Assembly (NCBI GenBank): GCA_958296045.1
Contig: CATQHT010000003.1
Span: 1,127,246-1,191,245, forward strand
Direction: 5' to 3'
DNA length: 64,000 nt
From: Rhodothermales bacterium
Lineage (GTDB): Bacteria > Bacteroidota > Rhodothermia > Rhodothermales > Bin80
Part shown: positions 28,527-37,659 of the stretch, in pieces
How the letters are laid out: each line of letters opens with the position of its first letter
How positions within the stretch are numbered: position 1 is the stretch's first letter
Made by a program: the position numbers and the translations under genes
Notes under the pieces: model-generated
What the model was told of the DNA's origin: nothing
What the model saw: the letters and a program-made list of their open reading frames with translations, nothing else
Database searches by the model: none

Positions 28527-30080
28527 ATGTTTAAACCATCATCCAGATTCCTTCCGCTTTGCGCGGCTCTCGCTATAGCAGTCGCTGCGTGTGACAATGC
28601 GCCGGTACCGCCGCCAAGCGGCGAAGCTGTAGTGAACCGGTTGGATGTGGTGCTGAATCCGTCCGGCTTTGTGCCGCTGGCAGCACAGGCTACCCTGGAA
28701 GCCACCCGGCCTGTGCAGGTGGAGGTGTATATCCAAGGACGCACCTCTGGCGCCGCAGACGTGCGCCACCGATTCGACAAGGCTGCCCGAACACATGCGC
28801 TGCCTATCCTGGGACTATATCCCTCCACAGATAACGAGGTAACATTCCTTCTTTTTGACGCATCCGGGGAAGATCTGGGTTCGGTCACCCGGACAGTGAC
28901 GACCGATCCGATGGCCCCAGGCATGCCGACTGTGAGGATCGACGTCAAGCGTCCAGGATACCTACCGGGGATGAACCTCATCAGCTACTTTGGAGTGACA
29001 GGCGACTTTCTGCCAATGACACCGGTAATAACAGACGCAGACGGGTCGGTTCGATGGTACGCCGACTTCGGCGAACACAAGACGCTCAATCAGCTGTTTT
29101 ACGATGTGGGCATTGAACGGCTGGCCAATGGTAACCTCTACTTCGGCGACGGCAACAGCGGGCGCATCTACGAAATCGACATGCTGGGGTATGTTGTGAA
29201 CGAGTGGCCGATACCGGGATACACATTTCACCATAATGTGCTTGAGATGACGCCTGGAGGCAACCTCCTGGCTACCGTGAACCAGCAAGGCTTGGCCACG
29301 ATTGAAGATCAGATCATAGAAATCGGCCGCACCAATGGCGATATTGTCAATAAATGGGACCTGCGCGAATCGTTGGACATGACCCGACGCACGATGGACC
29401 CCAGCTCCCGCGACTGGTTTCACGCGAACGGGCTGGCGTATGATGCGGTCACAGATGAGATTATCGTCAGTGGACGCGTGCAGGGCGTCGTCCGGCTTAC
29501 ACGCCAAAACGAGGTGGTATGGATTCTGGCACCACACACAGGCTGGGGCACAGCCGGAAACGGCGAGAATCTGAATCAGAAGCTGCTCACACCGCTGGAT
29601 GCCACGGATTCACCGATCACGGTGACGGACGTGGTGGAAGGTTTTATGGCCCACCCGGACTTTGACTGGCCCTGGTATCAGCATGCACCAAAACTGCTTC
29701 CAAACGGTGACCTTCTGGTGTTCGACAACGGACATGCGCGCCACTTTAGCGAATCGTCTCCGCGCTACAGCCGCGCGGTGGTGTATCGGATTGATGAAGC
29801 CAACATGACGGTCCGCCAGGTGTGGGAGTACGGCAAAGCGCGCGGCATTGCAACGTATTCCCACATTGTTTCCGACGTGGACTACCACCCCAATCAAGAT
29901 AACATTGTCTTTATGCCTGGCGCTGCATGGTCCGGCGCCACTCCGGTCGGCAAAGCTATGGAAGTGGATGTTAACAGCCGCGACGTGTTACTCGAGTTTG
30001 AGGTGCGCGCAGCTAATGCCGCCTGGGGCATCACCTTTCACCGAATCGAGCGCATGCCGCTCTATCCGCCCAATCAGTGA
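28527..30080 (+). CDS. Arylsulfotransferase (ASST) family lipoprotein
   Basis: 517 aa. The signal LPLCAALAIAVAAC ends in a lipobox Cys, so this should be a lipoprotein. An N-terminal beta domain is followed by a propeller with repeated Asn-Gly-(Asn/Asp)-hydrophobic turns (RLANGNLYFGDGN, MTPGGNLLATVN, LLPNGDLLVFDNG). His residues in FHHNVLEM and DWFHANGLAYD sit at positions expected for the PAPS-independent arylsulfate sulfotransferase fold, which moves sulfate between phenolic compounds. The second gene 75 bases downstream is a paralogue, probably in the same operon. Catalytic activity is inferred from fold and histidines only. Confidence 0.8.
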   Translation: MFKPSSRFLPLCAALAIAVAACDNAPVPPPSGEAVVNRLDVVLNPSGFVPLAAQATLEATRPVQVEVYIQGRTSGAADVRHRFDKAARTHALPILGLYPSTDNEVTFLLFDASGEDLGSVTRTVTTDPMAPGMPTVRIDVKRPGYLPGMNLISYFGVTGDFLPMTPVITDADGSVRWYADFGEHKTLNQLFYDVGIERLANGNLYFGDGNSGRIYEIDMLGYVVNEWPIPGYTFHHNVLEMTPGGNLLATVNQQGLATIEDQIIEIGRTNGDIVNKWDLRESLDMTRRTMDPSSRDWFHANGLAYDAVTDEIIVSGRVQGVVRLTRQNEVVWILAPHTGWGTAGNGENLNQKLLTPLDATDSPITVTDVVEGFMAHPDFDWPWYQHAPKLLPNGDLLVFDNGHARHFSESSPRYSRAVVYRIDEANMTVRQVWEYGKARGIATYSHIVSDVDYHPNQDNIVFMPGAAWSGATPVGKAMEVDVNSRDVLLEFEVRAANAAWGITFHRIERMPLYPPNQ

Positions 30081-30155
30081 ACCCTTCTGTAGGACCCCAC
30101 CTCGGCTTCTTGGGCTAAGCCAACTACCCTTTCCACCAGAATTGCAACGCTCACG

Positions 30156-31835
30156 ATGCGAACGATTGCCCTTCTGATCCTGAGTTGGATCACCACCACA
30201 GCACTGGTCCACGGTCAGGTGCGCACCGTGGGAATATTTCAGCATGACGAAGGCCGGGCAGGCGGATACACCCTATTTGAGCCGATCCTATATCCCGTCA
30301 CGTACCTAATCAATGAGTACGGGGACATGGTGCACCGCTGGGACCACGATCGACTGCTGGGCACCGGGTTACACCTGTTGCCCAACGGGAACCTGCTGCG
30401 GGCCACCACCACTACAGACTCTTGGGTGGTGCAGGGCGGACAGGGAGGACGCCTCCAGGAAATCGATTGGGACGGCACCGTGGTGTGGCAGTACGATTAC
30501 GTTACTCCCAAGGTGATGCTGCACCACGATATCGTACCGATGCCCAACGGCAACGTGCTGGCAACAGCGTGGGAGCGGATGAACGCCACTGAGCTTCATG
30601 CCGTCGGATACGACACAACCGCCCTGACCACAGACACTACGCTTTGGACCGAACGGATCATAGAATTCAAACCCCTGCCACCCGACTCTGCGGAAATCGT
30701 GTGGGAATGGCGTGTCTTTGACCATCTGGTACAGGACCACGACCCGGCCAAACCCAACTACGGAGCGATCAAGGACAATCCGTGGCGCATCGATGTCAAC
30801 ACAGGGACCGGAGGGTCGTGGATGCACTTCAACGGCATGGACTACAACGCAGACCTCAACCTGATAATGGTGAGCGCTGGCAATTTCAACGAAGTCTGGG
30901 TCATCAATCGTAAGACCACCACGGCGGAAGCACAGGGCTCCAAGGGCGATTTGATGTATCGGTTCGGTAACCCGGAGATGTACGACCAGGGTGGCCCCGC
31001 AAATCGCATATTCTTTTTCTGTCATTCGCCGCACTGGATCGACGCCGGTCTTCCTGGGGAAGGCAACATCATGGTGTTCAATAACGGGCGCGGGCGCCCT
31101 GCACCAGCGTATTCCATAGTGCACGAGCTCGCACTGCCCTACTACGTCGACTATGATGGTAACATATTCTTTAACCTGACTCCTGACGGAGCATTCGAGC
31201 CGCCGATCGACATCTGGAACTACCAGGAAGGACCCAGCTTCTTCTCCCAAATCACATCGGGGATGCAGCGCCTTGCAAATGGCAACACTGTGATACTAGA
31301 AGGGATGAATGGCCGGATCTTTGAGATTGACTCTGATGATGATAAGGTATGGGAGTACGTTAACCCGGTCGAACGCCACGGGCCTCTGGCCCGTGACGAG
31401 CCCATCCCCACTTTTATTCCCAACGATCCGAACCCGGATCCCATCTTGGCCAATGTGCTCTACAGAACATACCATTACGCTGCGGACTACCCAGGTCTAC
31501 AAGGGCGAGACCTGTCATCTAAGGGACCTATCGAGGCGCCACCGACCTCGCGCGAACGTGAAGAGGTGCTAAGCGGCATAACATTGTACCAGAACTACCC
31601 CAATCCTTTTAACCCGACCACTCAGCTGAGCTTCAGGCTCTCTAGCCCGGCCAATGCCCGGCTGACCGTCTATGACCTACTCGGCCGCGAGCTTTCTGTG
31701 CTCGCGGACGAACCCTTTGGCTCCGGGCACCACGAGGTGTCCTTCGATGCATCTGGGCTCACCAGCGGCGTGTATCTTTATCGTCTGACCAGTGATGGCA
31801 CACTAAGGCAGCGACGCATGCTCGTCTTGAAATAG
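30156..31835 (+). CDS. Arylsulfotransferase family protein with T9SS sorting domain
   Basis: 559 aa. It has a Sec signal (LLILSWITTTALVHGQ), then the ASST-type propeller with LLPNGNLLRATTTTDSW, MLHHDIVPMPNGNVLATAW, WMHFNGMDYN and NIMVFNNGRGR. Residues ~470-559 are a type A T9SS C-terminal domain, seen in YQNYPNPFNPTTQLSF, LTVYDLLGREL and SGVYLYRL. The protein should therefore cross the outer membrane and be attached or released there, unlike its lipoprotein paralogue just upstream. This domain is also the strongest taxonomic marker in the window. Confidence 0.87.
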   Translation: MRTIALLILSWITTTALVHGQVRTVGIFQHDEGRAGGYTLFEPILYPVTYLINEYGDMVHRWDHDRLLGTGLHLLPNGNLLRATTTTDSWVVQGGQGGRLQEIDWDGTVVWQYDYVTPKVMLHHDIVPMPNGNVLATAWERMNATELHAVGYDTTALTTDTTLWTERIIEFKPLPPDSAEIVWEWRVFDHLVQDHDPAKPNYGAIKDNPWRIDVNTGTGGSWMHFNGMDYNADLNLIMVSAGNFNEVWVINRKTTTAEAQGSKGDLMYRFGNPEMYDQGGPANRIFFFCHSPHWIDAGLPGEGNIMVFNNGRGRPAPAYSIVHELALPYYVDYDGNIFFNLTPDGAFEPPIDIWNYQEGPSFFSQITSGMQRLANGNTVILEGMNGRIFEIDSDDDKVWEYVNPVERHGPLARDEPIPTFIPNDPNPDPILANVLYRTYHYAADYPGLQGRDLSSKGPIEAPPTSREREEVLSGITLYQNYPNPFNPTTQLSFRLSSPANARLTVYDLLGRELSVLADEPFGSGHHEVSFDASGLTSGVYLYRLTSDGTLRQRRMLVLK

Positions 31836-32005
31836 TCTCGTTCGCACCCGCAACGCTGCTGCATTTGTCGTTCCACGATCCAGATGCGCCATTGTGCCCG
31901 GCGCTATGCGCGCTGTCAGACGGAATCAACTGGCCCGGACGAACGTCTATGCAGCCGGGTTGGAACATCTATGAAACGTTGACCCTACGAGTGCACCCCT
32001 AGGTT

Positions 32006-33157
32006 GTGATCCGCAACGCCTTAACGCTCTTGACCGTCTACCTCCTCTGCGTGTCTTGCGGCACGGACGGAGCACGGGTGCCCCCGGTGGCGGATGCCAG
32101 ACCCACCCTTGAGCATGCTGACGCGCCGACATCCGCAGCCCAGATGACCGCACACGGTGCGGCGTTACTGAATGGGCTGAGCACAGAACAGCAGGATGTA
32201 GCCCTGTTTGCGCTGGATGATCAGGAAGCGCGCACCCGGTGGAGTAACCTTCCGGCATCCCTGTACGACCGGAGCGGCGTCCGCATGGGCGATCTGGACG
32301 ACGAGCAGCGCCGGATGGTGCACGCCCTCTTGCGGGCTTCCACAAGTAGCCAGGGATACCAGAAAATCGCTGCAATAATCTGGATCGAAGATGTGCTTTC
32401 GGCAGAAGCCAGCGCCCAAGGACCCGTAGGAGAGCGCATGCGCCGGCTCATTGAAAGCTGGGACGCAAGCAACTACTGGCTCTCCTTCTATGGGGACCCG
32501 CGCGCCGACAGCCGCTGGGGCTGGCTGCTAACCGGCCATCACCTCGCCACCTCCTTTACGGTGGTGGACAGCCAAGTCGCATTTACGCCGCTCTTTCTTG
32601 GCGCTGAGCCGTATGAAATCATGACCGGCCCGTACGCAGGGTTTCGTGCGCTGTCGCACGAGGTGGAGCGCGGGTTCGAGCTGGTGCAGTCCTTGACCGA
32701 CGTACAACGCCAGGAGGCGGTAGTGTCTGATGACATTCCAGGTGATGTACTTAACGGACCCGGACGTAAAGCCCTACTTCAGGAGCAACGGTACGAAGGT
32801 GTCGCAGGCTCTGCACTCGACAAAACCCAGCAACTGCTGCTTTGGCACCTCGTAGAGGAATATGTGCGCAACGCGGATCACGATGCAGCTAATGCACAAC
32901 TTGATGCCATTAGGCAGGATGGGATGGATGCGCTGTACTTTGCATGGATGGGTCCGGCGGATGACATCACCAAGCGCTATTATTATCGTGTGCATGGTCC
33001 ATCTGTCCTGATCGAATATGTGCGTGAACGCGGCGTTGGGGGCACAGCCGCCAACCACGTTCACAGCATCGTTCGCGACCCGGGCAATGACTATGGCGAA
33101 GACTGGCTTCAGATGCATTACGAGGAACACCATGAGCGTCGGGCGCCCAGACGCTGA
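32006..33157 (+). CDS. DUF3500 family lipoprotein
   Basis: 383 aa from GTG 32006. The short signal LTVYLLCVSCG ends in a lipobox Cys. The body matches DUF3500 by features such as SRWGWLLTGHHLATSFTVVD, PLFLGAEPYEI and RALSHEVERGFELVQSL. DUF3500 proteins are exported, often next to sulfatases or oxidoreductases, and have no established reaction; conserved His may bind metal or haem. It follows the sulfotransferases by 170 bases and may belong to the same transcription unit. Confidence 0.8.
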   Translation: MIRNALTLLTVYLLCVSCGTDGARVPPVADARPTLEHADAPTSAAQMTAHGAALLNGLSTEQQDVALFALDDQEARTRWSNLPASLYDRSGVRMGDLDDEQRRMVHALLRASTSSQGYQKIAAIIWIEDVLSAEASAQGPVGERMRRLIESWDASNYWLSFYGDPRADSRWGWLLTGHHLATSFTVVDSQVAFTPLFLGAEPYEIMTGPYAGFRALSHEVERGFELVQSLTDVQRQEAVVSDDIPGDVLNGPGRKALLQEQRYEGVAGSALDKTQQLLLWHLVEEYVRNADHDAANAQLDAIRQDGMDALYFAWMGPADDITKRYYYRVHGPSVLIEYVRERGVGGTAANHVHSIVRDPGNDYGEDWLQMHYEEHHERRAPRR

Positions 33158-33256
33158 CCTTGCCGCCACGAGAAACTCGAGCATTAGCGCATCCCACTTC
33201 GACATATGCCGCTTAGAGATCTGAGAGCACAGGCGCAGCCGCGCAGCAAGGATGCG

Positions 33257-34375
33257 ATGATCCGCCATCTGAACTCGTTCGAGCTCAAACCGCGGTTTAC
33301 TGCGGGCATCTGGTTTTTTTCTCCTGCTAACTCGCGCTTCCACGGCAAATACAAGCCAGACCTGCCCATCGAGGGCCGCCTTGAGATCGCCGCCACCCTT
33401 AAAGGATATGGCCTAGAAGGCCTTGAGGCGCACTATCCGAACGAAATCAACGAAGAGAATCTCGACCTCTGGCAGTCATTCACAAAGAGCACGGGTATCC
33501 GCCTTATCACGGTGATCCCTCTCTTATTTTATGACCCTGAGTTTGAGTTCGGCTCCCTGTCCAACCCGGATGGCCAAACGAGGCGCAAGGCCATAGAGCG
33601 TACAGTCCATGCATTGCAGCTGTCCAAAGCGCTGGACTGTGACTTCTCAGTGGTGTGGCCTGGCATTGACGGCTACGAGAACCCCTTTGGCATCGATCTG
33701 GCGGCTATGCGCCACCGGTTTGCGTCGGGGCTTGCAGCCGCCATGGATGCCGTCCCCGGCGTGCGTATCGCTTTTGAGCCAAAGCCGTATGAACCCCGCG
33801 GCCGCATCCTGTATAGCCTAACGCCTGAAGGCGTGCTCCTGGGGCAGCAGGTTGAAAGCATGCTGGAGCACAAGGAAAACGTAGACCTTCTCGCACAGGG
33901 ACACCGTCTTATGTGCATGAACCCAGAGATAGGTCATCTGCTTATGGGCTTTGAGGATGTTTCGTATGCCTTGAGCTGGCCTCTGTCGGAGGGTCGGCTG
34001 GCGCATACGCACTGGAACAGCCAGCCGCTGGGCAACTACGATCAGGACCTGAACGTCGGCCTTGTGGCACCCGAACAGATGGAATCCGGGCTATACATGC
34101 TCAAGATGCACGGGTATAAGGGGTATTTCGGGCTCGACATCAATCCAGAGCGAATGCCTGTGGATGTGGCGCTGAAGATTTCCATGGACGCTATTCGTGC
34201 TGGGTGCGACCGCATCAACAACTTAGATCATGCGCGCATCATCGAAGCAACGCGATCACCTGCGGACCACCGCGGCTGGCGCGAAGCCTACTTGCTGCGT
34301 ACCCGGGCGCCGCACTATTCCTCGTTACCGCCGATTGCCAGCACGCTAGCTACGGCCGAACGCACCAGGCTATGA
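33257..34375 (+). CDS. Xylose isomerase-like TIM-barrel protein
   Basis: 372 aa from ATG 33257, chosen because aagga sits 4-5 bases upstream; an in-frame ATG at 33206 has no ribosome site. The sequence has the AP-endonuclease-2/xylose isomerase barrel pattern: LEGLEAHYPNEI, WPGIDGYENPF, IAFEPKPYEPRGR, MCMNPEIGHLLMGFE, AHTHWNSQ and GYFGLDINPER supply acidic and His metal ligands. Such proteins isomerise or epimerise sugars. The substrate is not clear; rhamnose/xylose isomerase relatives are the nearest look. It overlaps nothing and follows DUF3500 by 100 bases. Confidence 0.75.
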   Translation: MIRHLNSFELKPRFTAGIWFFSPANSRFHGKYKPDLPIEGRLEIAATLKGYGLEGLEAHYPNEINEENLDLWQSFTKSTGIRLITVIPLLFYDPEFEFGSLSNPDGQTRRKAIERTVHALQLSKALDCDFSVVWPGIDGYENPFGIDLAAMRHRFASGLAAAMDAVPGVRIAFEPKPYEPRGRILYSLTPEGVLLGQQVESMLEHKENVDLLAQGHRLMCMNPEIGHLLMGFEDVSYALSWPLSEGRLAHTHWNSQPLGNYDQDLNVGLVAPEQMESGLYMLKMHGYKGYFGLDINPERMPVDVALKISMDAIRAGCDRINNLDHARIIEATRSPADHRGWREAYLLRTRAPHYSSLPPIASTLATAERTRL

Positions 34376-34608
34376 GTAGCAATATGACCGTCTGGTACGC
34401 TTATCTGCAATGCTTTCTTGTGGGCGGCCCTAGCCTCCTAGCGGTTCTGTATGCGCGTTTGTGCCTTTTAAGCCTCTTATAACGCCGTGCGCCGCAGAGT
34501 AGAACAGGAACGGCCGACCGGCAGTAATGGAAGAACGTTGCTAAGGCGCCGGTCTTGGATTGACGGAAGCATCCACAACACCCCTACCAACAACCGCATG
34601 CAGGACTC

Positions 34609-36489
34609 TTGATTGATCTGACCGTAACGACCAAACAGGTAAAACAGATTGAAGAGGCTACCATCCTCTTTGCTGGAGACTCCGGGGATGGGATGCAGCT
34701 GACCGGCTCTCAGTTCACGCTCGCGACTGCGTTTGCTCACAACGACTTAGCTACGCTGCCAGACTTCCCAGCGGAGATCCGGGCTCCAGCGGGGACCACT
34801 TATGGAGTAAGCGGATTTCAGCTGCACTTCGGGTCGGTGGATATTCGGACTCCCGGTGACGAGGTGGACCTATTGGTCGCGATGAACCCCGCAGCCCTGA
34901 AGGTCAACCTATCGCGTGTCCGTCTCGGCGGCGCCATCATGGTCAACAGGAATGCCTTCAAGCCGCAAAATCTGAAGCTGGCCGGATATGGAACCACGAA
35001 TCCGCTAGAAGACGGCACCACGCTACAGGGCTACCGGGTGTTTTCGGTGGAGATCTCCAAAATGACGGAGCTTGCTCTGAAGAACTTCGGGCTTGACCGT
35101 AAAGTGGTGGATCGCAGCAAGAACATGTTCGCGCTTGGGTTGGCACTGTGGCTCTACTCACGTCCCCTGGAGCCCGCCCTGGAGTGGCTGGGCAAGAAGT
35201 TCGCTTCGCGCCCGAAGATTCGCGACGCAAACATCCATGTGCTGAAGAAGGGATTTCATTTCGGCGAAACCACCGAGGACTTTATTGTCCGTTACGAGGT
35301 GCAGCCCGCCGCGCTGCCGCCTGGCCGTTACCGCGCCATCCGCGGCGGGCAGGCTTTGGCGCTCGGACTGGTGGCTGCCACGGCCAAGAGTGGCCTCAAG
35401 CTCCTGTACAGCAGCTATCCAATCACGCCCGCCTCGGACCTGTTGCATGAGCTAAGCCGGTACAAGAATTTCGGCATCAAGACTTTCCAGGCCGAAGACG
35501 AGATCGCAGCCATCGGAGCCACGATCGGAGCCAGCTTCGGCGGCAATCTGGGGGTCTGTGCCACCAGCGGCCCAGGACTCGCATTAAAGAGCGAGGGCAT
35601 CGGTCTGGCGGTGATGATGGAGCTTCCTATGGTGATCGTCAATGTGCAGCGCGGTGGCCCCTCCACCGGACTGCCGACAAAGACAGAGCAGAGCGACCTC
35701 TTGCAGGCCATGTACGGGCGCAACGGCGAGTCGCCGCTGCCCATTATCGCGCCTCCCACCCCGGGGGACTGCTTCTTCGCCGCATACGAAGCCTGCCGCG
35801 TCGCGGTTAAGTACATGTGCCCGGTCATTCTGATGTCAGACGGCTACCTAGCCAACGGAGCGGAGCCGTGGCGCATCCCGCGCTCGGCCGGCCTGGAAGA
35901 CTTCCCGGTCACCTTCGCGTCAAAAACCAACCGTATCTTCGAGGGCAAGCCGGCCTTTTTGCCGTATGTGCGCAGCGAGGACACGTTGGCCCGCCCATGG
36001 GCCCGACCCGGCACCAAAGGGCTCGAACATCGGCTGGGGGGACTTGAGAAGGAGGACGAGACCGGTAATGTCTCCTACGATCCAGAGAACCATCAGCGGA
36101 TGACCCAGCTGCGCAAAGCGAAGGTGAACCGTATTCAGCAGGAGATACCGCCGCTGGCTACGTATGGTGACGAAGCCGGCGATGTGCTGGTCATCGGATG
36201 GGGATCCACCGAAGGTGCGATCCGGGTAGCTGTAGACCAGGCCCGACGGCAAGGTCTCAGCGTTGGCGCCGTCCAGATCCGCTATCTGAACCCATTACCT
36301 CAGGACCTGGGCGCGGTGCTGGCACGGTTTGATCATCACCTTGTGCCAGAACTCAACATGGGACAGCTAAGCCGCATCCTTCGCGACCGGTTTCTGTTGC
36401 CTATGGTCTCATTAAATAAAGTACAGGGACGTCCCTTTATGGCCACTGAGATTCTTCAGTCGATCACCGACCTGACATCCAGCGCATAG
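34609..36489 (+). CDS. korA: 2-oxoacid:ferredoxin oxidoreductase, fused gamma-alpha subunit
   Basis: 626 aa. The N-terminal gamma domain starts ATILFAGDSGDGMQLTGSQF; the alpha domain begins around residue 245 (LLYSSYPITPASDLLHEL) with the TPP/CoA-site TSGPGLALKSEGIGLAVM. With the beta subunit it oxidatively decarboxylates 2-oxoglutarate (or another 2-oxoacid) to the acyl-CoA, reducing ferredoxin. The start is probably TTG 34609; no in-frame ATG is close and the ribosome site is weak. It lies 5 bases before korB and forms an operon with it and the Nramp gene. Confidence 0.9.
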   Translation: MIDLTVTTKQVKQIEEATILFAGDSGDGMQLTGSQFTLATAFAHNDLATLPDFPAEIRAPAGTTYGVSGFQLHFGSVDIRTPGDEVDLLVAMNPAALKVNLSRVRLGGAIMVNRNAFKPQNLKLAGYGTTNPLEDGTTLQGYRVFSVEISKMTELALKNFGLDRKVVDRSKNMFALGLALWLYSRPLEPALEWLGKKFASRPKIRDANIHVLKKGFHFGETTEDFIVRYEVQPAALPPGRYRAIRGGQALALGLVAATAKSGLKLLYSSYPITPASDLLHELSRYKNFGIKTFQAEDEIAAIGATIGASFGGNLGVCATSGPGLALKSEGIGLAVMMELPMVIVNVQRGGPSTGLPTKTEQSDLLQAMYGRNGESPLPIIAPPTPGDCFFAAYEACRVAVKYMCPVILMSDGYLANGAEPWRIPRSAGLEDFPVTFASKTNRIFEGKPAFLPYVRSEDTLARPWARPGTKGLEHRLGGLEKEDETGNVSYDPENHQRMTQLRKAKVNRIQQEIPPLATYGDEAGDVLVIGWGSTEGAIRVAVDQARRQGLSVGAVQIRYLNPLPQDLGAVLARFDHHLVPELNMGQLSRILRDRFLLPMVSLNKVQGRPFMATEILQSITDLTSSA

Positions 36490-36494
36490 CCACC

Positions 36495-37616
36495 ATGCCC
36501 AAGACACGCAAACCTGCCCTACCGCCTGACCGCTCAGCGAGGAGACCCAAACGCCCGGGGCGCGCTGGACCTCCCGGCAAACGGCTACCTCCTGGCATGC
36601 GCCGGCCCGGCGCTAAGCGAGGACTCACGCGGAAAGACTTTTCAAGCGACCAGGATGTCCGGTGGTGCCCCGGCTGCGGTGACTATGCGATTCTGGCCAC
36701 CGTGCAACGGCTGATGCCGAAGCTAGGCGTAAAGCGCGAAAAAGTTGTCTTCATCAGTGGCATCGGTTGCTCGAGCCGCTTCCCGTACTATATGAAGACC
36801 TATGGCGTCCACTCTATTCACGGGCGCGCACCCACGCTGGCCACAGGCCTTAAAGCGTCGCGCCCAGATCTGGATGTCTGGATCGTGACTGGCGACGGCG
36901 ATGCGCTTTCTATCGGCGGCAACCACCTGATCCACATCCTGCGTCGCAACGTGGACACGCAGATCTTGCTATTTAACAACCAGATCTACGGGCTTACCAA
37001 AGGCCAATACAGCCCCACATCTGAGCTTGGCAAGGTTACCAAGAGCAGTCCTTTCGGGTCGGTATCACCGCCCCTTAATCCGGTAGCTATGGCCTTGGGT
37101 GCCGGAGCAAGCTTCGTTGCGCGTACGGCCGATCGTGATACCCGTCATATGGCGAAGATCCTGCAGCGGGCACACAAGCATTCCGGCACCGCCATGGTAG
37201 AGATCTACCAGAACTGCAACATCTACAACGACGGAGCCTTCTTCGAATTCACCGAGAAAGCCACCAAGGCTCAGCGCACGGTGATGCTGGAACACGGGAA
37301 GCCCATGGTGTACGACCAAGGGCAGCGTGCCGTCCGTCTGGATGGCTTTCGCCCCCTGACTATTGACCTCACCAGCGGCAGGTGGTCCATCAGTGACGCG
37401 GCCGTTTATGACGAAACCAGTCGTGAGCTGGCCGGGATAGCGGGTCGTATGTTCGGCAGTGACACGATGCCGCGCCCCTTCGGCGTCTTTTATCGCGAAG
37501 AGCGCACGACCTTTGAGGCACGCTTGGAGCGCCAGATTCAGGAGATCACCAAGAAGCAGGGTACCAGCGACCTGGACAAGCTTCTAAATGAGGCAGACGC
37601 TTGGGAGATCGTCTAG
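36495..37616 (+). CDS. korB: 2-oxoacid:ferredoxin oxidoreductase, beta subunit
   Basis: 373 aa TPP-binding subunit. WCPGCGDYAIL, GIGCSSRFPYYM and the TPP-Mg motif GDGDALSIGGNHL..LFNNQIYGLTKGQYSPTS are clear. The first ~45 residues are an unusual extension rich in Arg, Lys and Pro (RRPKRPGRAGPPGKR), absent from typical KorB proteins of about 290-340 aa. The extension is in frame from ATG 36495, 5 bases after korA; a shorter product from the ATG at about 36597 is possible. Confidence 0.92.
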   Translation: MPKTRKPALPPDRSARRPKRPGRAGPPGKRLPPGMRRPGAKRGLTRKDFSSDQDVRWCPGCGDYAILATVQRLMPKLGVKREKVVFISGIGCSSRFPYYMKTYGVHSIHGRAPTLATGLKASRPDLDVWIVTGDGDALSIGGNHLIHILRRNVDTQILLFNNQIYGLTKGQYSPTSELGKVTKSSPFGSVSPPLNPVAMALGAGASFVARTADRDTRHMAKILQRAHKHSGTAMVEIYQNCNIYNDGAFFEFTEKATKAQRTVMLEHGKPMVYDQGQRAVRLDGFRPLTIDLTSGRWSISDAAVYDETSRELAGIAGRMFGSDTMPRPFGVFYREERTTFEARLERQIQEITKKQGTSDLDKLLNEADAWEIV

Positions 37617-37659
37617 CCACGCGCGGCAACCCGCCTGCTCAGCTCGACCGTCTACGTCC

